Part shown: piece after piece, positions 1 to 9,930 of the stretch
How the letters are laid out: each line of letters opens with the position of its first letter
How positions within the stretch are numbered: the stretch's first letter is position 1
Assembly (NCBI GenBank): GCA_002049455.2
Contig: KV918779.1
Location: 124,001 to 188,000 of the forward strand
Direction of reading: 5' to 3'
DNA: 64,000 bases
Source of the DNA: Porphyra umbilicalis
Lineage: Eukaryota > Rhodophyta > Bangiophyceae > Bangiales > Bangiaceae
The notes under the pieces: model-generated
What the model saw: the letters and a program-made list of their open reading frames with translations, nothing else
Database searches by the model: none
Told to the model about the DNA's origin: nothing
Program-made: the position numbers and the translations under genes

Positions 1-594
1 TCCACCCACTACGGGGCGGGTGGTGTGGGCGGAGCGGACGGGGCGGGTGGGGGTGGAGTGGACCCTGACGCCACCGACGGAGCGGGCGTCGGCGGGGCCC
101 CCGCGGGAGAAGGCGGCGGTGCGGCTGTTGGGGTTGGTGGGGCGGACGCCGTGGGCGGGGCCGGCCTGGGCGCTGGGGCCGCAGATGGCGCGGGCGCCGG
201 CGGGGGCCCTGCAGGGGACGGTGGCGGTGCGGCTCTTGGAGTGGCGGGAGAGGCGGGCGGGGCCGGCGCGGGCACTGGCGTCGCCGTCGGCGGCGGTGGG
301 CCCGGAGGCGCCGGAGAGGGAGGGGATGAGGCGGGGGGTGCCGGGGCAGGAGGGGCCGCGGATGGAGGCGGAGCCGGTGCTGCCGCGGGGGGGCTGGCAG
401 ACCTGGGCGGTGCACCTGGCTATCCACCACCTGCAGTCGGAGCCGCCGGTGTGGCGCCCATGAGCGAATTTATGCGCATTCTGGTGGCCACCGGTGAGGC
501 CAAGTGCCGGGAGGAGCATGAAGCGCTTCGCGAGGATCTATGCGCGCACGTTTTTGCGCAGCGCGGTGACTTGCTGAGTCCGTATGTTGATTGA
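1..594 (+). CDS. Harbinger-type transposase, C-terminal part only (cut by window edge)
   Basis: The frame is open from the first base and ends at TGA 592-594, so only about 197 C-terminal residues are visible. The first ~150 are almost pure Gly/Ala with scattered Asp, Val and Pro. The last ~45 are a charged helix beginning near MSEFMRIL and running through EEHEALREDL. The transposase at 27780-29651 ends the same way: a long Gly-rich linker followed by a short helix (SFSDLLTW...NLRKDLTALA). No catalytic motif is in view, so the call depends on that tail similarity and on the SANT/Myb-like partner downstream. A generic glycine-rich protein is the alternative. Confidence 0.5.
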   Translation, partial: STHYGAGGVGGADGAGGGGVDPDATDGAGVGGAPAGEGGGAAVGVGGADAVGGAGLGAGAADGAGAGGGPAGDGGGAALGVAGEAGGAGAGTGVAVGGGGPGGAGEGGDEAGGAGAGGAADGGGAGAAAGGLADLGGAPGYPPPAVGAAGVAPMSEFMRILVATGEAKCREEHEALREDLCAHVFAQRGDLLSPYVD

Positions 595-779
595 TGATTT
601 TCTGTCTGTACTGTTTTCGTTACGTACTACTTTTGCGCGCCGTGAGATACTGTGTATGACAGTTGCTTGTGACGATGGGGTGTGGTCGTTAAATGTTTTG
701 TTCCTACGTGTTAACCTACGTCTCATCATATTTACCACGACAACATGTCACATGTGACGTGCTTGGGCGGCAGCGGCGA
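595..779. other. 3' flank of transposase, no gene seen
   Basis: An AT-richer stretch between the transposase stop and the first minisatellite array. It probably holds the 3' end and polyadenylation region of the transposase transcript; I recognise no specific signal. Confidence 0.4.
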
Positions 780-2730
780 CCGCCGCTTTTGAATTTGACG
801 TGCGACGGCCGCCGCCCGGCAGCCGCCGTCGTGAGCTCTTGGACAACGCAGCGGCCGCCGCACTCGTCAGAATTATGCGGCGGCCGCCGACAGGTGCCGT
901 CGCGCATGCCCTTGTTGACTGGCGGCCGCCGCCGAGCACCGGCGCACCCTACAGCTGCAAAAGAGCCTGTCGTTCGCCAGCGGCGGCCGCCGCCGTGGAC
1001 TTTTGCACGACGCGGCGGCCGCCGCACTGAAACTTGATGTGCGGCGGCCGCCGCCGAGCACCTCCGCGCTCGCCGAAGGCAGCCGAGGATGTGGCTCGTC
1101 GGCGGCGGCCGCCGACGTGAACTCTTCGACGACGCAGCGGCCGCCGCACTCGTCAGAATTGTGCGGCGGCCGCCGACAGGTGCCGTTGCGCACTCCGCTG
1201 TTGGGTGGCGGCCGCCGCCGAGCACCGGCGCACCCGACAACGGCAGACGAGCTTGTGGTTGGTGGGCGGCGACCGCCGTCGTGGACTCTTGCACGACGCG
1301 GCGGCCGCCGCAACGGAACTTGATGTGCGGCGGCCGCCGCCGAGCACCATCGCGCTCGCCGACGGCAGCCGAGCGTGTAGTTGGTCGGCGGCGGCCGCCG
1401 TCGCGAACTCTTCGACGACGCAGCGGCCGACGCACTCGTCAGAATTGTGTGGCGGCCGCTAACATGTGCCGTCGTGCACGCCGCTGTTGGGTGGCGGCCG
1501 CCGCCGAGTACCGCCGCACTCGAATATCGCAGACGAGCTTGTGGTTGGTGGGCGGCGACCGCCGTCGTGGACTCTTGCACGACGCGGCGGCCGCCGCACC
1601 GGAACTTGATGTGCGGCCGCCGCCGCCGAGCACCTCCGCGCTCGCCGACGGAAGCCGAGGGTGTGGCTGGTCGGCGGCGGCCGCCTTCGTGAGCTTGTCG
1701 ACGACGCAGCGGCCGCGGACAGGTACCGTCGCGCACGCCGTTGTTAGGCGGCGGCCGCCGCCGAGCACCGGCGCACCGACCAGCTGCAAACGAGATTGTG
1801 GTTGGTGCGTGGCGACGGCCGTCGTGCACTCTTGCACGACGCGGCGGCCGCCGCACTGAAACTTGGTGTGCGGCAGCCGCCGCCGAGCACCTCCGCGCTC
1901 GCCGACGGCAGCCGAAGGTGTGGCTGGTCGGTGGCGGCCGCCGTCGTGAACTCTTGGACGACGCAGCGGCCGCCGCACTCGTCAGAATCGTGCGGCGGCC
2001 GCCGACAGGTGCCGTTGCGCACGCCATTGTTGGGTGGCGGCCGCCGCCGAGCACCAGCGCACTCGACAACGGCAGACGAGCTTGTGGTTGGTGGGCGGCG
2101 CCCGCCGTCGTGGACTCTTGCACGACGCGGCGGCCGCCGTACCGGAACTTGATGTGCGGCGGCCGCCGCCGACAACCTCCGCGCTCGCCGACAGCAGCCG
2201 AAGGTGTGGCTGGTCGGTGGCGGCCGCCGTCGTGAACTCTTGGAAGACGCAGCGGCCGCCGCACTCGTCAGAATTGTGCGGCGGCCGCCGACAGGTGCCG
2301 TTGCACACGCCATTGTTGGGTGGCGGCCGCCGCCGAGCACCAGCGCACTCGAAAACGGCAGACGAGCTTGTGGATGGTGGGCGGCGCCCGCCGTTGTGGA
2401 AGCTGGTCCCCCGCGGCAGCCGCCGCACTCAACCTGATGCGCGGCGGCCGCCGGCCACAGCTGCAGTCAATGATGCGGGGCGGCCGCTGGCGTGAGCCGT
2501 CGCGCACGCCGTTGTTGGGTGGCGGCGGCCGCCGATCACCGCGACTCCAGACGACGGCAAACGAGCTGGTGGTTGTTGGGCGGCGGCCGCCGTCGTGGGC
2601 ACAAGTACGCCGCGGCGGCCGCCGTACGTGACATTACGTGTGGCGGCCGCCGGCCGCAGCTCCGGCCGTTAACGCGCGGCGGCCGCCACCGTGCGCTGTC
2701 GCTCACATCGTGGCTGGGCGGTGGCGCCGG
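780..2730. repeat. Tandem higher-order repeat, unit about 287 bp, rich in GCGGCCGC palindromes
   Basis: The phrase CGTCAGAATT (or AATC) followed by GCGGCGGCCGCCGACAGG recurs near 865, 1152, 1438, 1980 and 2267. Spacings are about 287, 286, 542 (one unit lacks the phrase) and 287 bp. Each unit holds several sub-repeats, each carrying a self-complementary GCGGCGGCCGCCGC core. Reading frames across it are open only because the repeats lack stops; they have no protein-like composition. Units degrade towards 2400-2730. Confidence 0.85.
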
Positions 2731-3289
2731 CTGAGCGCCGCCGAGCCCGGCGCACCGGGCAGGGGCTGCCAATCTCGTGGGTGCTTGGCCGCGGCCAAGC
2801 TGTGTAGAGCCCCCATTGTGCGGCCTTCACAGTGCGCCGCCAAGAACAGCGGCGGCGGAGTGAAAGCGCTCGCTCAGCGGCCACGGCACCGGCTGCCGCC
2901 GCTCCCCTCGCGAGACCACCGCCAGCGTCCCTCCCCCCCCACTCGCACATCCCCATCGGCCTCTGCACGAGCACACGCGGGAGACAGCCGACAGCCCCAG
3001 GTATGGGCGGGTCTGCATTCAGCGTGAGAGTGAGAGGGCTGGACTAGTGTGAGCCAATCACGAGCGCCACTGTGTTTTGCACACCTCCCTCCGTTCCTGT
3101 CAAATCGCGGTGGGGAGGAGGCCTCGCCGCGAGGAGAGACCTTTGGTGCATTCGTGCCACATCAGCCGCCAGTTTGACGTCGTCTCGGAGAGACGACGAT
3201 TAGGCTTATTACGGACCAATGAGAAATCAGATCGGTCTCGGCGCTAAAAAATCAGCCAACCACGAGGCGAGAAGCAAAAGAAACGACCA
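2731..3289. other. Spacer between two arrays, no gene seen
   Basis: Unique sequence of mixed composition separating the 287-bp and 104-bp arrays. It contains several GGCCGC words at its left but no convincing coding frame, tRNA-like sequence or transposon end. Confidence 0.4.
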
Positions 3290-5890
3290 CAGGCCCGCAC
3301 GCACCAATCCCGCGGCCGCCGCCCCCGACTTTGGAGCACGCCCGGAGCTTCCCAGCGCTGGCGCGGCAGCGGCGGCCGCAGACGAAACAACCGCACGCCC
3401 CCCCTGCACGCAGCCGGCGGCCGCCGCCCCCGCCTCGGGCGCCCGCTCGGGGCTGCCCGGCGCTAGAATTGCAGCGGCGGCCGCAGGCGAGTACGTAGCC
3501 CCCACGCCCGCGTGCACCAACCCTGCGGCCGCCACACCGTTTTCGCGCATTCTCGGAGCTCCGCAGCGCTGGTAGGGAAGCGGCGGCCGCTGGCGAACCG
3601 ACGGTGCGGCCGCGTGGCCCAGTCCTGCGGCCACCGCCCGCGCCTCGGGCCCCCCCTCGGGGCAGCCATGCGACGGCGAGGCGGCGGCGGCCACAAGCGC
3701 ACCGACAGCACGCCCACACGCACCAATCCCGCCGCCGCCGCCCCTGTCTTGGGCGCACGCACGGAGCTGCCCAGCTCTGGCGCGGCGCCGGCGGCCGCAG
3801 GCGAGCAGCCCGCACGCCTGCTGCGTGCACCAATCCCGCGGCCGCTGCCCCCGCCTTGGGCGCACGCCCTGGGCTGCCGAGCGCTGGCGGGGTGGCGGCG
3901 GCCGCAGGCGAGGGAGCGGCACACCTGCGTGCACCAAGGCCGCGGCCGCCGCCCCCGCCTTGGGCGCACGCCCTGGGCTGCCGAGCGCTGGCGGGGTGGC
4001 GGCGGCCGCAGGCGAGGGAGCGGCACACCTGCGTGCACCAAGGCCGTGGCCGCCGCCCCCGCCTCGGGCGCACGCGCGTTGCTCCTGAGCGCTGGCGGGG
4101 CGGCGGCGGCCGCAGGCGAGCAGCCCGCACGCCTGTGCGCACCAAGGCCACGGCCGCCGCCCCCGCCTCCGGCGCACGCGCGCAGCTCCTGAGCGCGGGT
4201 AGGGCGGCGGCAGCCGCAGACAAGCAACTCCCACGCCTGCGTGCACCAAGGCCGCGGCCGCCGCCCCCGCCTTGGGCGCACGCCCTGAGCTGACGAGCGC
4301 TGGCGGGGTGGCGGCGGCCGCAGGCGAGGGAGCGGCACACCTGCGTGCACCAAGGCCGCGGCCGCCGCCCCCGCCTTGGGCGCACTCCCTGGGCTGCCGA
4401 GCGCTGGCGGGGTGGCGGCGGCCGCAGGCGAGGGAGCGGCACACCTGCGTGCACCAAGGCCGCGGCCGCCGCCCCCGCCTTGGGCGCACGCCCTGGGCTG
4501 CCGAGCGCTGGCGGGGTGGCGGCGGCCGCAGGCGAGGGAGCGGCACACCTGCGTGCACCAAGGCCGCGGCCGCCGCCCCCGCCTTGGGCGCACGCCCTGG
4601 GCTGCCGAGCGCTGGCGGGGTGGCGGCGGCCGCAGGCGAGGGAGCGGCACACCTGCGTGCACCAAGGCCGCGGCCGCCGCCCCAGCCTCGGGCGCACGCG
4701 CGTTGCTCCTGAGCGCTGGCGGGGCGGCGGCGGCCGCAGGCGAGCAGCCCGCACGCCTGTGCGCACCAAGGCCACGGCCGCCGCCCCCGCCTCCGGCGCA
4801 CGCGCGCAGCTCCTGAGCGCGGGTAGGGCGGCGGCAACCGCAGGCGAGCAACTCCCACGCCTGCGTGCACCAAGGCCGCGGCCGCCGCCACCGCCTTGGG
4901 CGCACGCCCTGAGCTGACGAGCGCTGGCGGGGTGGCGGCGGCCGCAGGCGAGGGAGCGGCACACCTGCGTGCACCAAGGCCGCGGCCGCCGCCCCCGCCT
5001 TGGGCGCACGCGCGTTGCTCCTGAGCGCTGGCGGGGCGGCGGCGGCCGCAGGCGAGCAACCCCCACGCCTGCGTGCACCAAGGCCGCGGCCGCCACCCCC
5101 GCCTTCAGCGCACTCCCTGGGCTGCCGAGCGCTGGCGGGGTGGCGGCGGCCGCAGGCGAGGGAGCGGCACACCTGCGTGCACCAAGGCCGCGGCCGCCGC
5201 CCCCGCCTTGGGCGCACGCGCGTTGCTCCTGAGCGCTGGCGGGGCGGCGGCGGCCGCAGGCGAGCAGCGCGCACGCCTGTGCGCACCAAGGCCGCGGCAG
5301 CCGCCCCCGCCTTGGGCGCACGCCCTGAGCTGACGAGCGCTGGCGGGGTGGCGGCGGCCGCAGGCGAGGGAGCGGCACACCTGCGTGCACCAAGGCCGCG
5401 GCCGCCGCCCCCGCCATCGGCGCACGCGCGTTGCTCCTGAGCGCTGGCGGGGCGGCGGTGGCCGCAGGCGAGCAACCCCCACGCCTGCGTGCACCAAGGC
5501 CGCGGCTGCCGCCCCCGCCTTGAGCGCACTCCCTGGGCTGCCGAGCGCTGGCGGGGTGGCGGCGGCCGCAGGCGAGGGAGCGGCACACCTGCGTGCACCA
5601 AGGCCGCGGCCGCCGCCCCCGCCTTGGGCGCACGCGCGTTGCTCCTGAGCGCTGGCGGGGCGGCGGCGGCCGCAGGCGAGCAGCCCGCACGCCTGTGCGC
5701 ACCAAGGCCGCGGCCGCCGCCCCCGCCTTTGGCGCACGCCCTGAGCTGCCGAGCGCTGGCGGGGTGGCGGCGGCCGCAGGCGAGGGAGCGGCACGCCTGC
5801 GTGCACCGAGTCCGCGGCCGCCGCCCCCGCCTTGGGCGCACGCGCGCAGCTGCTGAGCGCTGGCAGGGCGGCGGCGGCGGCCGCTGGTGC
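3290..5890. repeat. Tandem minisatellite, unit 104 bp, about 25 copies
   Basis: The unit contains GCGCTGGCGGGGTGGCGG, GCGGCACACCTGCG, AAGGCCGCGGCCGCCGCC and GCCTTGGGCGCACGC in fixed order. Matching phrases recur every 104 bp between about 3800 and 5850; earlier copies are more diverged. Because 104 is not a multiple of three, long antisense frames cycle through all phases and look like Pro/Ala/Arg-rich proteins of up to ~970 aa. I treat those as artefacts of stop-free repeats. The array lies between the convergent transposase and SANT/Myb genes of Harbinger element 1. Confidence 0.9.
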
Positions 5891-6267
5891 GGCCATGCTC
5901 TGTCCTGGTGCGGCGGCCTTGTGGCCCGCAGGGACGAGCGCGAGTTGTGCGCCAGTGGACAGGGCGAGGGTTGAGATGAGTAGGGGCCTGAGGGGTGTGT
6001 GGGTTGGGAGGCGGTGGCATCGCGCGGTGCATGATACGAGCACACAGACAAGTTGCATAGGAAAAAAAAAACCCTGCCCAACGGGGAAAAAAAAAACCAT
6101 GTGTTGCTACGATGGCCCCCCCTACAGCTCTCCGAGGCACCACAGTGACACAGCAACACGAGGCAGAAAGCACAATCCCCTACACAGCTGCACCGCCACA
6201 CGCAGGGTGCACTGGGCAGCAGCAAGCAGGACAAAACAAACAACACAGTGGGCATAGGCATGTCGGT
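5891..6267. other. Spacer before SANT/Myb gene 3' end
   Basis: About 380 bp with two runs of nine to ten A (near 6061 and 6088) and ordinary composition. It is probably the 3' untranslated or terminator region of the minus-strand gene ending at 6268. No gene seen. Confidence 0.4.
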
Positions 6268-8010
6268 CTACTCGTCGTGTTCGGACTCACTGGATGAACG
6301 CCCACCGTTGCGCTCAAACGCTGCAATCAGATCGCTGTCAAAGCCGTCAAAGCCGCCGCCATCAGATAGGGATTCGTCAGAGAAAGACCCGGGCGGCGGC
6401 GGCGGCGGCCGCTGCCGGCTGGCCGGCGGCGGCGTGCGGCGCGCGTCGTTTGACGCCGCCACTGCCGCCGCGGCCGCCGCCGCGGCCGCCGCCGCGGCCG
6501 CCGCCAATGAAGATTGCGCCGCACGCGCCGCGGACGCCGCAGGCGCCGCTGGCGGAGGTGAAGTCAGGTCGACTGTCGTCTGCATCTGCTTGTTCATGGA
6601 CAAGGCTGCCTGCTTGCGCTTCGTCGCCTGCGCTCGGCGGCCGCGCTGCTTGTTGGCGGTCGACGGTGCGGGCGACGACGAAGGCACTTTCCCCGCCGGT
6701 GCCGCTCCGGACGTCGGCGTTGACGATGCCGCCGCTAGTGTCGGCACAGACCCAGCGGCGGCCGTCGTTGCTGCCGCCGTCGCTGCTGGTGCTGGCGCAG
6801 ACGTCGGCCTCGTGGACGCGTCCGCTGTCTCCTCCACCAACGCCGGCGGCGCCACCGGTGCCGACACCGACGACCTGGTGTCCGCCACAACCGTCACGTC
6901 CTCCTCCGCGGACGCGTGTCCCGTCGCGGAGACGTCGTCAATGGCGGATAAGTCCGCCACGTCCCCCAACGGGAATGGCGCGACGACCTTGTCCTTGCTC
7001 GTGTCTTCTGCGTCTCCTTCAGCAGCAGCCGACGCGTCGCCCGCCTTCTTGGGCGCCTTGACCTTGATGCCTTCCGTCGCGAGCATCTTCTTGGCCTGGT
7101 GAGCCCAAAATGCAGCACCCTCAGGTGTTGTGCGCATGAAGGGAAGACTGAAGGCCATCATTGCCGTCCTCTGTGTCGTCGCGTCGCCCAGCTTCTCGAC
7201 GGCGCTCGCGACGCGGCCGATGGTGCGGTCGTCGGCAATGCTGTCTGCGCGGGCGCGCTTGGCCGCCTTGCTGCCAATGGGGCGGCCCGCCCACGGGCCC
7301 TGCTCGTCTTCGTCGCTCTCAACCTTGTCGGCGGCCGCCGTGTTGCCCTCATCGTTGCTGGCGGCCGCCGCGTTTGCAGCGGCCGCCGGAGCGGGGTCCG
7401 CCCCGGCAGCCGCTTGCTCAGCTGCTGGTCCACCGTCGCCCGACGCGGCAGCCACCGCCGCCCTCGCCGCGGCACGAGCCTGCGCGGTCGCCGCCTTCTT
7501 CTGGAGGGCCGCAAACGCGGCGGCCGCCGACTTGAATCGGTCCTGGTCCTTCAGCTCCTCCCAATACTGCGCCCACGGGCACGACACTTGCTTCTTCCGG
7601 CGCTTGGTCTTTTTCCCCTTGGCCACGTCGTCGGCATGGTCACCGCGGATGCGGCCGTACACGTTTGTCCCGCAGAAGATCCCCCCAGCACAGTTCACAA
7701 GATCAGCGTGTGTAGCGATGCCAGTCGGCTTGGCCAGCTTCGCTTGCACGATGCAGCTTGAAAACTCCATCACCCCAGCGACCATCTTGGCCCACTGCTT
7801 GCGCAGCGCCTCAAAGCCGCGCTGGTCCCGCGCCGCCTTGACCCGCGCGTCCGCCTCGCCCTGCAGGATGTGCTGCCAGCTCTTGAGCACTCGGCCCCAA
7901 AACTCCTTGCCCGACTGGTCCGTCCCCCGGATTGGGTTGTTGGACTCAATGAGCCACGCCTTAATGAGCGCCATGTTCTCGGCCACCAGCCAAGCGGCAC
8001 CACGCCCCAT
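6268..8010 (-). CDS. SANT/Myb-like partner protein of Harbinger element 1
   Basis: PIF/Harbinger elements encode a second protein with a SANT/Myb-like trihelix domain that binds the element ends and helps bring the transposase into the nucleus. Here ATG at 8010 opens MGRGAAWLVAENMALIKAWL, a trihelix-type start, followed by FWGRVLKSW and FEALRKQWAKM. A conserved central block, DLVNCAGGIF...CPWAQYWEEL, matches the partner protein of the second Harbinger (DLVRAAAGLF...CIPMWRVLREM). A basic stretch KGKKTKRRKKQ looks like a nuclear signal. Near the C-terminus are a SUMO-interacting motif candidate (TTVDLTSP), a polyalanine run and an acidic Ser-rich tail. The frame is open upstream to a GTG at 8052, so an earlier exon could join; 8010 has a reasonable ATG context. 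About 580 aa. Confidence 0.75.
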   Translation of the reverse strand: MGRGAAWLVAENMALIKAWLIESNNPIRGTDQSGKEFWGRVLKSWQHILQGEADARVKAARDQRGFEALRKQWAKMVAGVMEFSSCIVQAKLAKPTGIATHADLVNCAGGIFCGTNVYGRIRGDHADDVAKGKKTKRRKKQVSCPWAQYWEELKDQDRFKSAAAAFAALQKKAATAQARAAARAAVAAASGDGGPAAEQAAAGADPAPAAAANAAAASNDEGNTAAADKVESDEDEQGPWAGRPIGSKAAKRARADSIADDRTIGRVASAVEKLGDATTQRTAMMAFSLPFMRTTPEGAAFWAHQAKKMLATEGIKVKAPKKAGDASAAAEGDAEDTSKDKVVAPFPLGDVADLSAIDDVSATGHASAEEDVTVVADTRSSVSAPVAPPALVEETADASTRPTSAPAPAATAAATTAAAGSVPTLAAASSTPTSGAAPAGKVPSSSPAPSTANKQRGRRAQATKRKQAALSMNKQMQTTVDLTSPPPAAPAASAARAAQSSLAAAAAAAAAAAAAAVAASNDARRTPPPASRQRPPPPPPGSFSDESLSDGGGFDGFDSDLIAAFERNGGRSSSESEHDE

Positions 8011-8032
8011 TGTTGCCTTACACGTCGACGAC

Positions 8033-9651
8033 CTACTTAGAGGCGCCGCCACGTCGGCGTCGAGACGATGGATGGAGGGGGGGTCGGCTGCCGCTGCAGC
8101 CTACTCTCAGCCGCTTGGACGTCGGCCGCTCGGCTGCGACGCCAGCAGCGGGGGCGCCGGCGGCCGACGCCAACTGCGGCAGCACGTGCCTCCCGGTAAG
8201 GTAGGACACGGCCGCCGCGGCGGTCTTCGATGCCACAGCCGCTCGTGCCGCGGTAGCCTGAGCTCTTTTGGCCACGCGTTTTGCCAACGCGGTGACCGCC
8301 GCCGACTCCCGGTACGCCGCCGGGGCGGTCGCCGACTCGGCTGCCGCAGTGGCGGCGGCAGCGGCCGCCTTAGCAGCTGCGGTAACCGCCGCCGCAGTAG
8401 CCTCTGCTGCTGCGGCCTGTCGGCTGGCGACGACGCGCTCCGGGCTGGGAGGGCGCTGGATCCTCCGCTTGCGCACTGCTAGTTGGGCCCACTGCTTACG
8501 TGGGGTCCACACACCGAACAGGGAAAAGGAGGTGGCCGCCGGGCTTGACTCGTCTGGCAGCCCGGCGGCCGACCCACCAGAACCAACAGCAGCTCTGTCG
8601 CACTCGCGACGCGCAGTTGTCTCGGCCGGCGCGGCTGCGGTCCACAGTCGGGCAGGAGGCCGCCCGATAACGCTGGCGGCCTCGTTGGTCAGGGGTCGGG
8701 CCGCTACGCGCTTCCCCACCTCGGAGGGCTCGGCGTGCGGCGGTCGGGCGGCGGCCCGCCCCCCCACCACTGCGGGATCGGCGGTCGGCAGCCCGGCGGA
8801 GGCCCGCCCGTCCACCTCGATGGGCTCGGCGGTCTGTGGTCGGGCGGCGGCCCGCCCGTCCACCTCGGCGGGCTGCCTGGCGGGCGGTCGGGCGGCGGCG
8901 CGCCTCCCGACCTCGGCGGGCTTGATGCGCGGCGGTCCGGCGGCCGCCCGCCCGTCCACCTTGGCGGGCTCGGCTGCCGGCGGTCGGGCGGCGGCCTGCC
9001 CGTCCACCTCGGCGGGCTCCCTTGCCGGCTTTCGGGCGGCGGCCCGCCTCCCCACCTTGGTGGGCTTGACGAGCAATGGTCCGGCGGCCGCCCGCCCGTC
9101 CACCTTGGAGGGCTCGGCTGTCGGCGGTCGGGCGGCGGCCCGCCTCCCCACCTTGGTGGGCTTGACGAGCGGTGGTCCGGCGGCCGCCCGCCCGTCCACC
9201 TTGGCGGGCTCGGCTGTCGGCGGTCGGGCGGCGGCCCGCCTCCCCACCTTGGTGGGCTTGACAAGCGCTGGTCCGGCGGCCGCCCGCCCGTCCACCTTGG
9301 CGGGCTCGGCTGTCGGCGGTCGGGCGGCGGCCCGCCTCCCCACCTTGGTGGGCTTGACGAGCGGCGGTCCGGCGGCCGCCCGCCGGTCCACCTCGGCGGG
9401 CTTGGCTGCCGGCGGCCGGGCGGAGGCCCGCCCGCCCACCTCGGCGGGCTTGGCTGCCGGCCGTCCGGCACGGGCCGCCGGCCCCGGGGCGGTTGCCACG
9501 GTCTTGGTGGCGGTGGTGGGCAGCAGCACTGGCACTGGCAGTGCTCAAGGTGGGGGGCGACCGCCGCCACCCACTGCGAGATGCGTTCCCGATTCCGCTT
9601 CCGCTGCCCCCTTCGACGCTCGGTCTTGCTTGTCCACCGCATGCCGGTCAT
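8033..9651 (-). CDS. Possible upstream exon or separate repeat-rich protein of Harbinger element 1
   Basis: Upstream of the SANT/Myb gene the minus strand has an ATG at 9651 (MTGMRWTSK, then a basic RRRGQRKRNRER stretch). A repeat region open in all three frames follows, then a different frame with protein-like sequence (FGVWTPRKQWAQLAVRKRR, then long Ala-rich helices) ending at 8033. The second Harbinger's partner protein has a ~340-residue N-terminal region before its SANT domain. This stretch may therefore be the matching region of element 1, joined by splicing or broken by frame changes. I cannot place introns with confidence. It could also be a separate protein or non-coding. Confidence 0.3.
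8700..9480. repeat. 48-bp minisatellite in 96-bp pairs
   Basis: GGGCTTGAC recurs at 9062, 9158, 9254 and 9350, exactly 96 bp apart. Each 96-bp unit is two related 48-bp halves built on GTCGGGCGGCGGCCCGCC and GGCCGCCCGCCCGTCCACC. Both 48 and 96 are multiples of three, so the array keeps frame and would encode 16-residue repeats such as PPRWTGGRPPDRR or KPAEVDGRAAAGP, depending on frame. This suits an expandable coding repeat. Confidence 0.85.
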
Positions 9652-9724
9652 TGCTTGCGTTCCCGTGGGCTGCCGCCGCCGCCCCTTTTATAGGCGGTGG
9701 GCAGCCCCAGATGGTTTGTCGTAG

Positions 9725-9930
9725 CCGGCGGCGGCCGCCGGCAATCGCGGCCGGCAGCCGCCAGAACACCCGTCGCCGGCGGCCGCCGGCAATCGCGGCC
9801 GACAGCCGCCAGAACACCCGCCGCCGGCGGCCGCCGGCAATCGCGGCCGGCAGCCGCCAGAACACCCACCGCCGGCGGCCGCCGGCAATCGCGGCCGGCA
9901 GCCGCCAGAACACCCGCCTCCGGCGACTGG
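9725..9930. repeat. Second 48-bp minisatellite, four copies
   Basis: GCAATCGCGG recurs at 9741, 9789, 9837 and 9885, exactly 48 bp apart. The unit contains CCGGCGGCCGCCGGC and AGCCGCCAGAACACCC. The sequence differs from the 48-bp array just to its left, so equal period does not mean a shared unit. Confidence 0.85.

Noticed and set aside
780-5890. CRISPR array
   Set aside because: Repeats are directly adjacent with no unique spacers, units are 104-287 bp, and the host is eukaryotic.
3227-6261. Minus-strand frames of 610 to 973 codons over the 104-bp array
   Set aside because: Same reason: low-complexity translation of a tandem repeat whose period is not a multiple of three.
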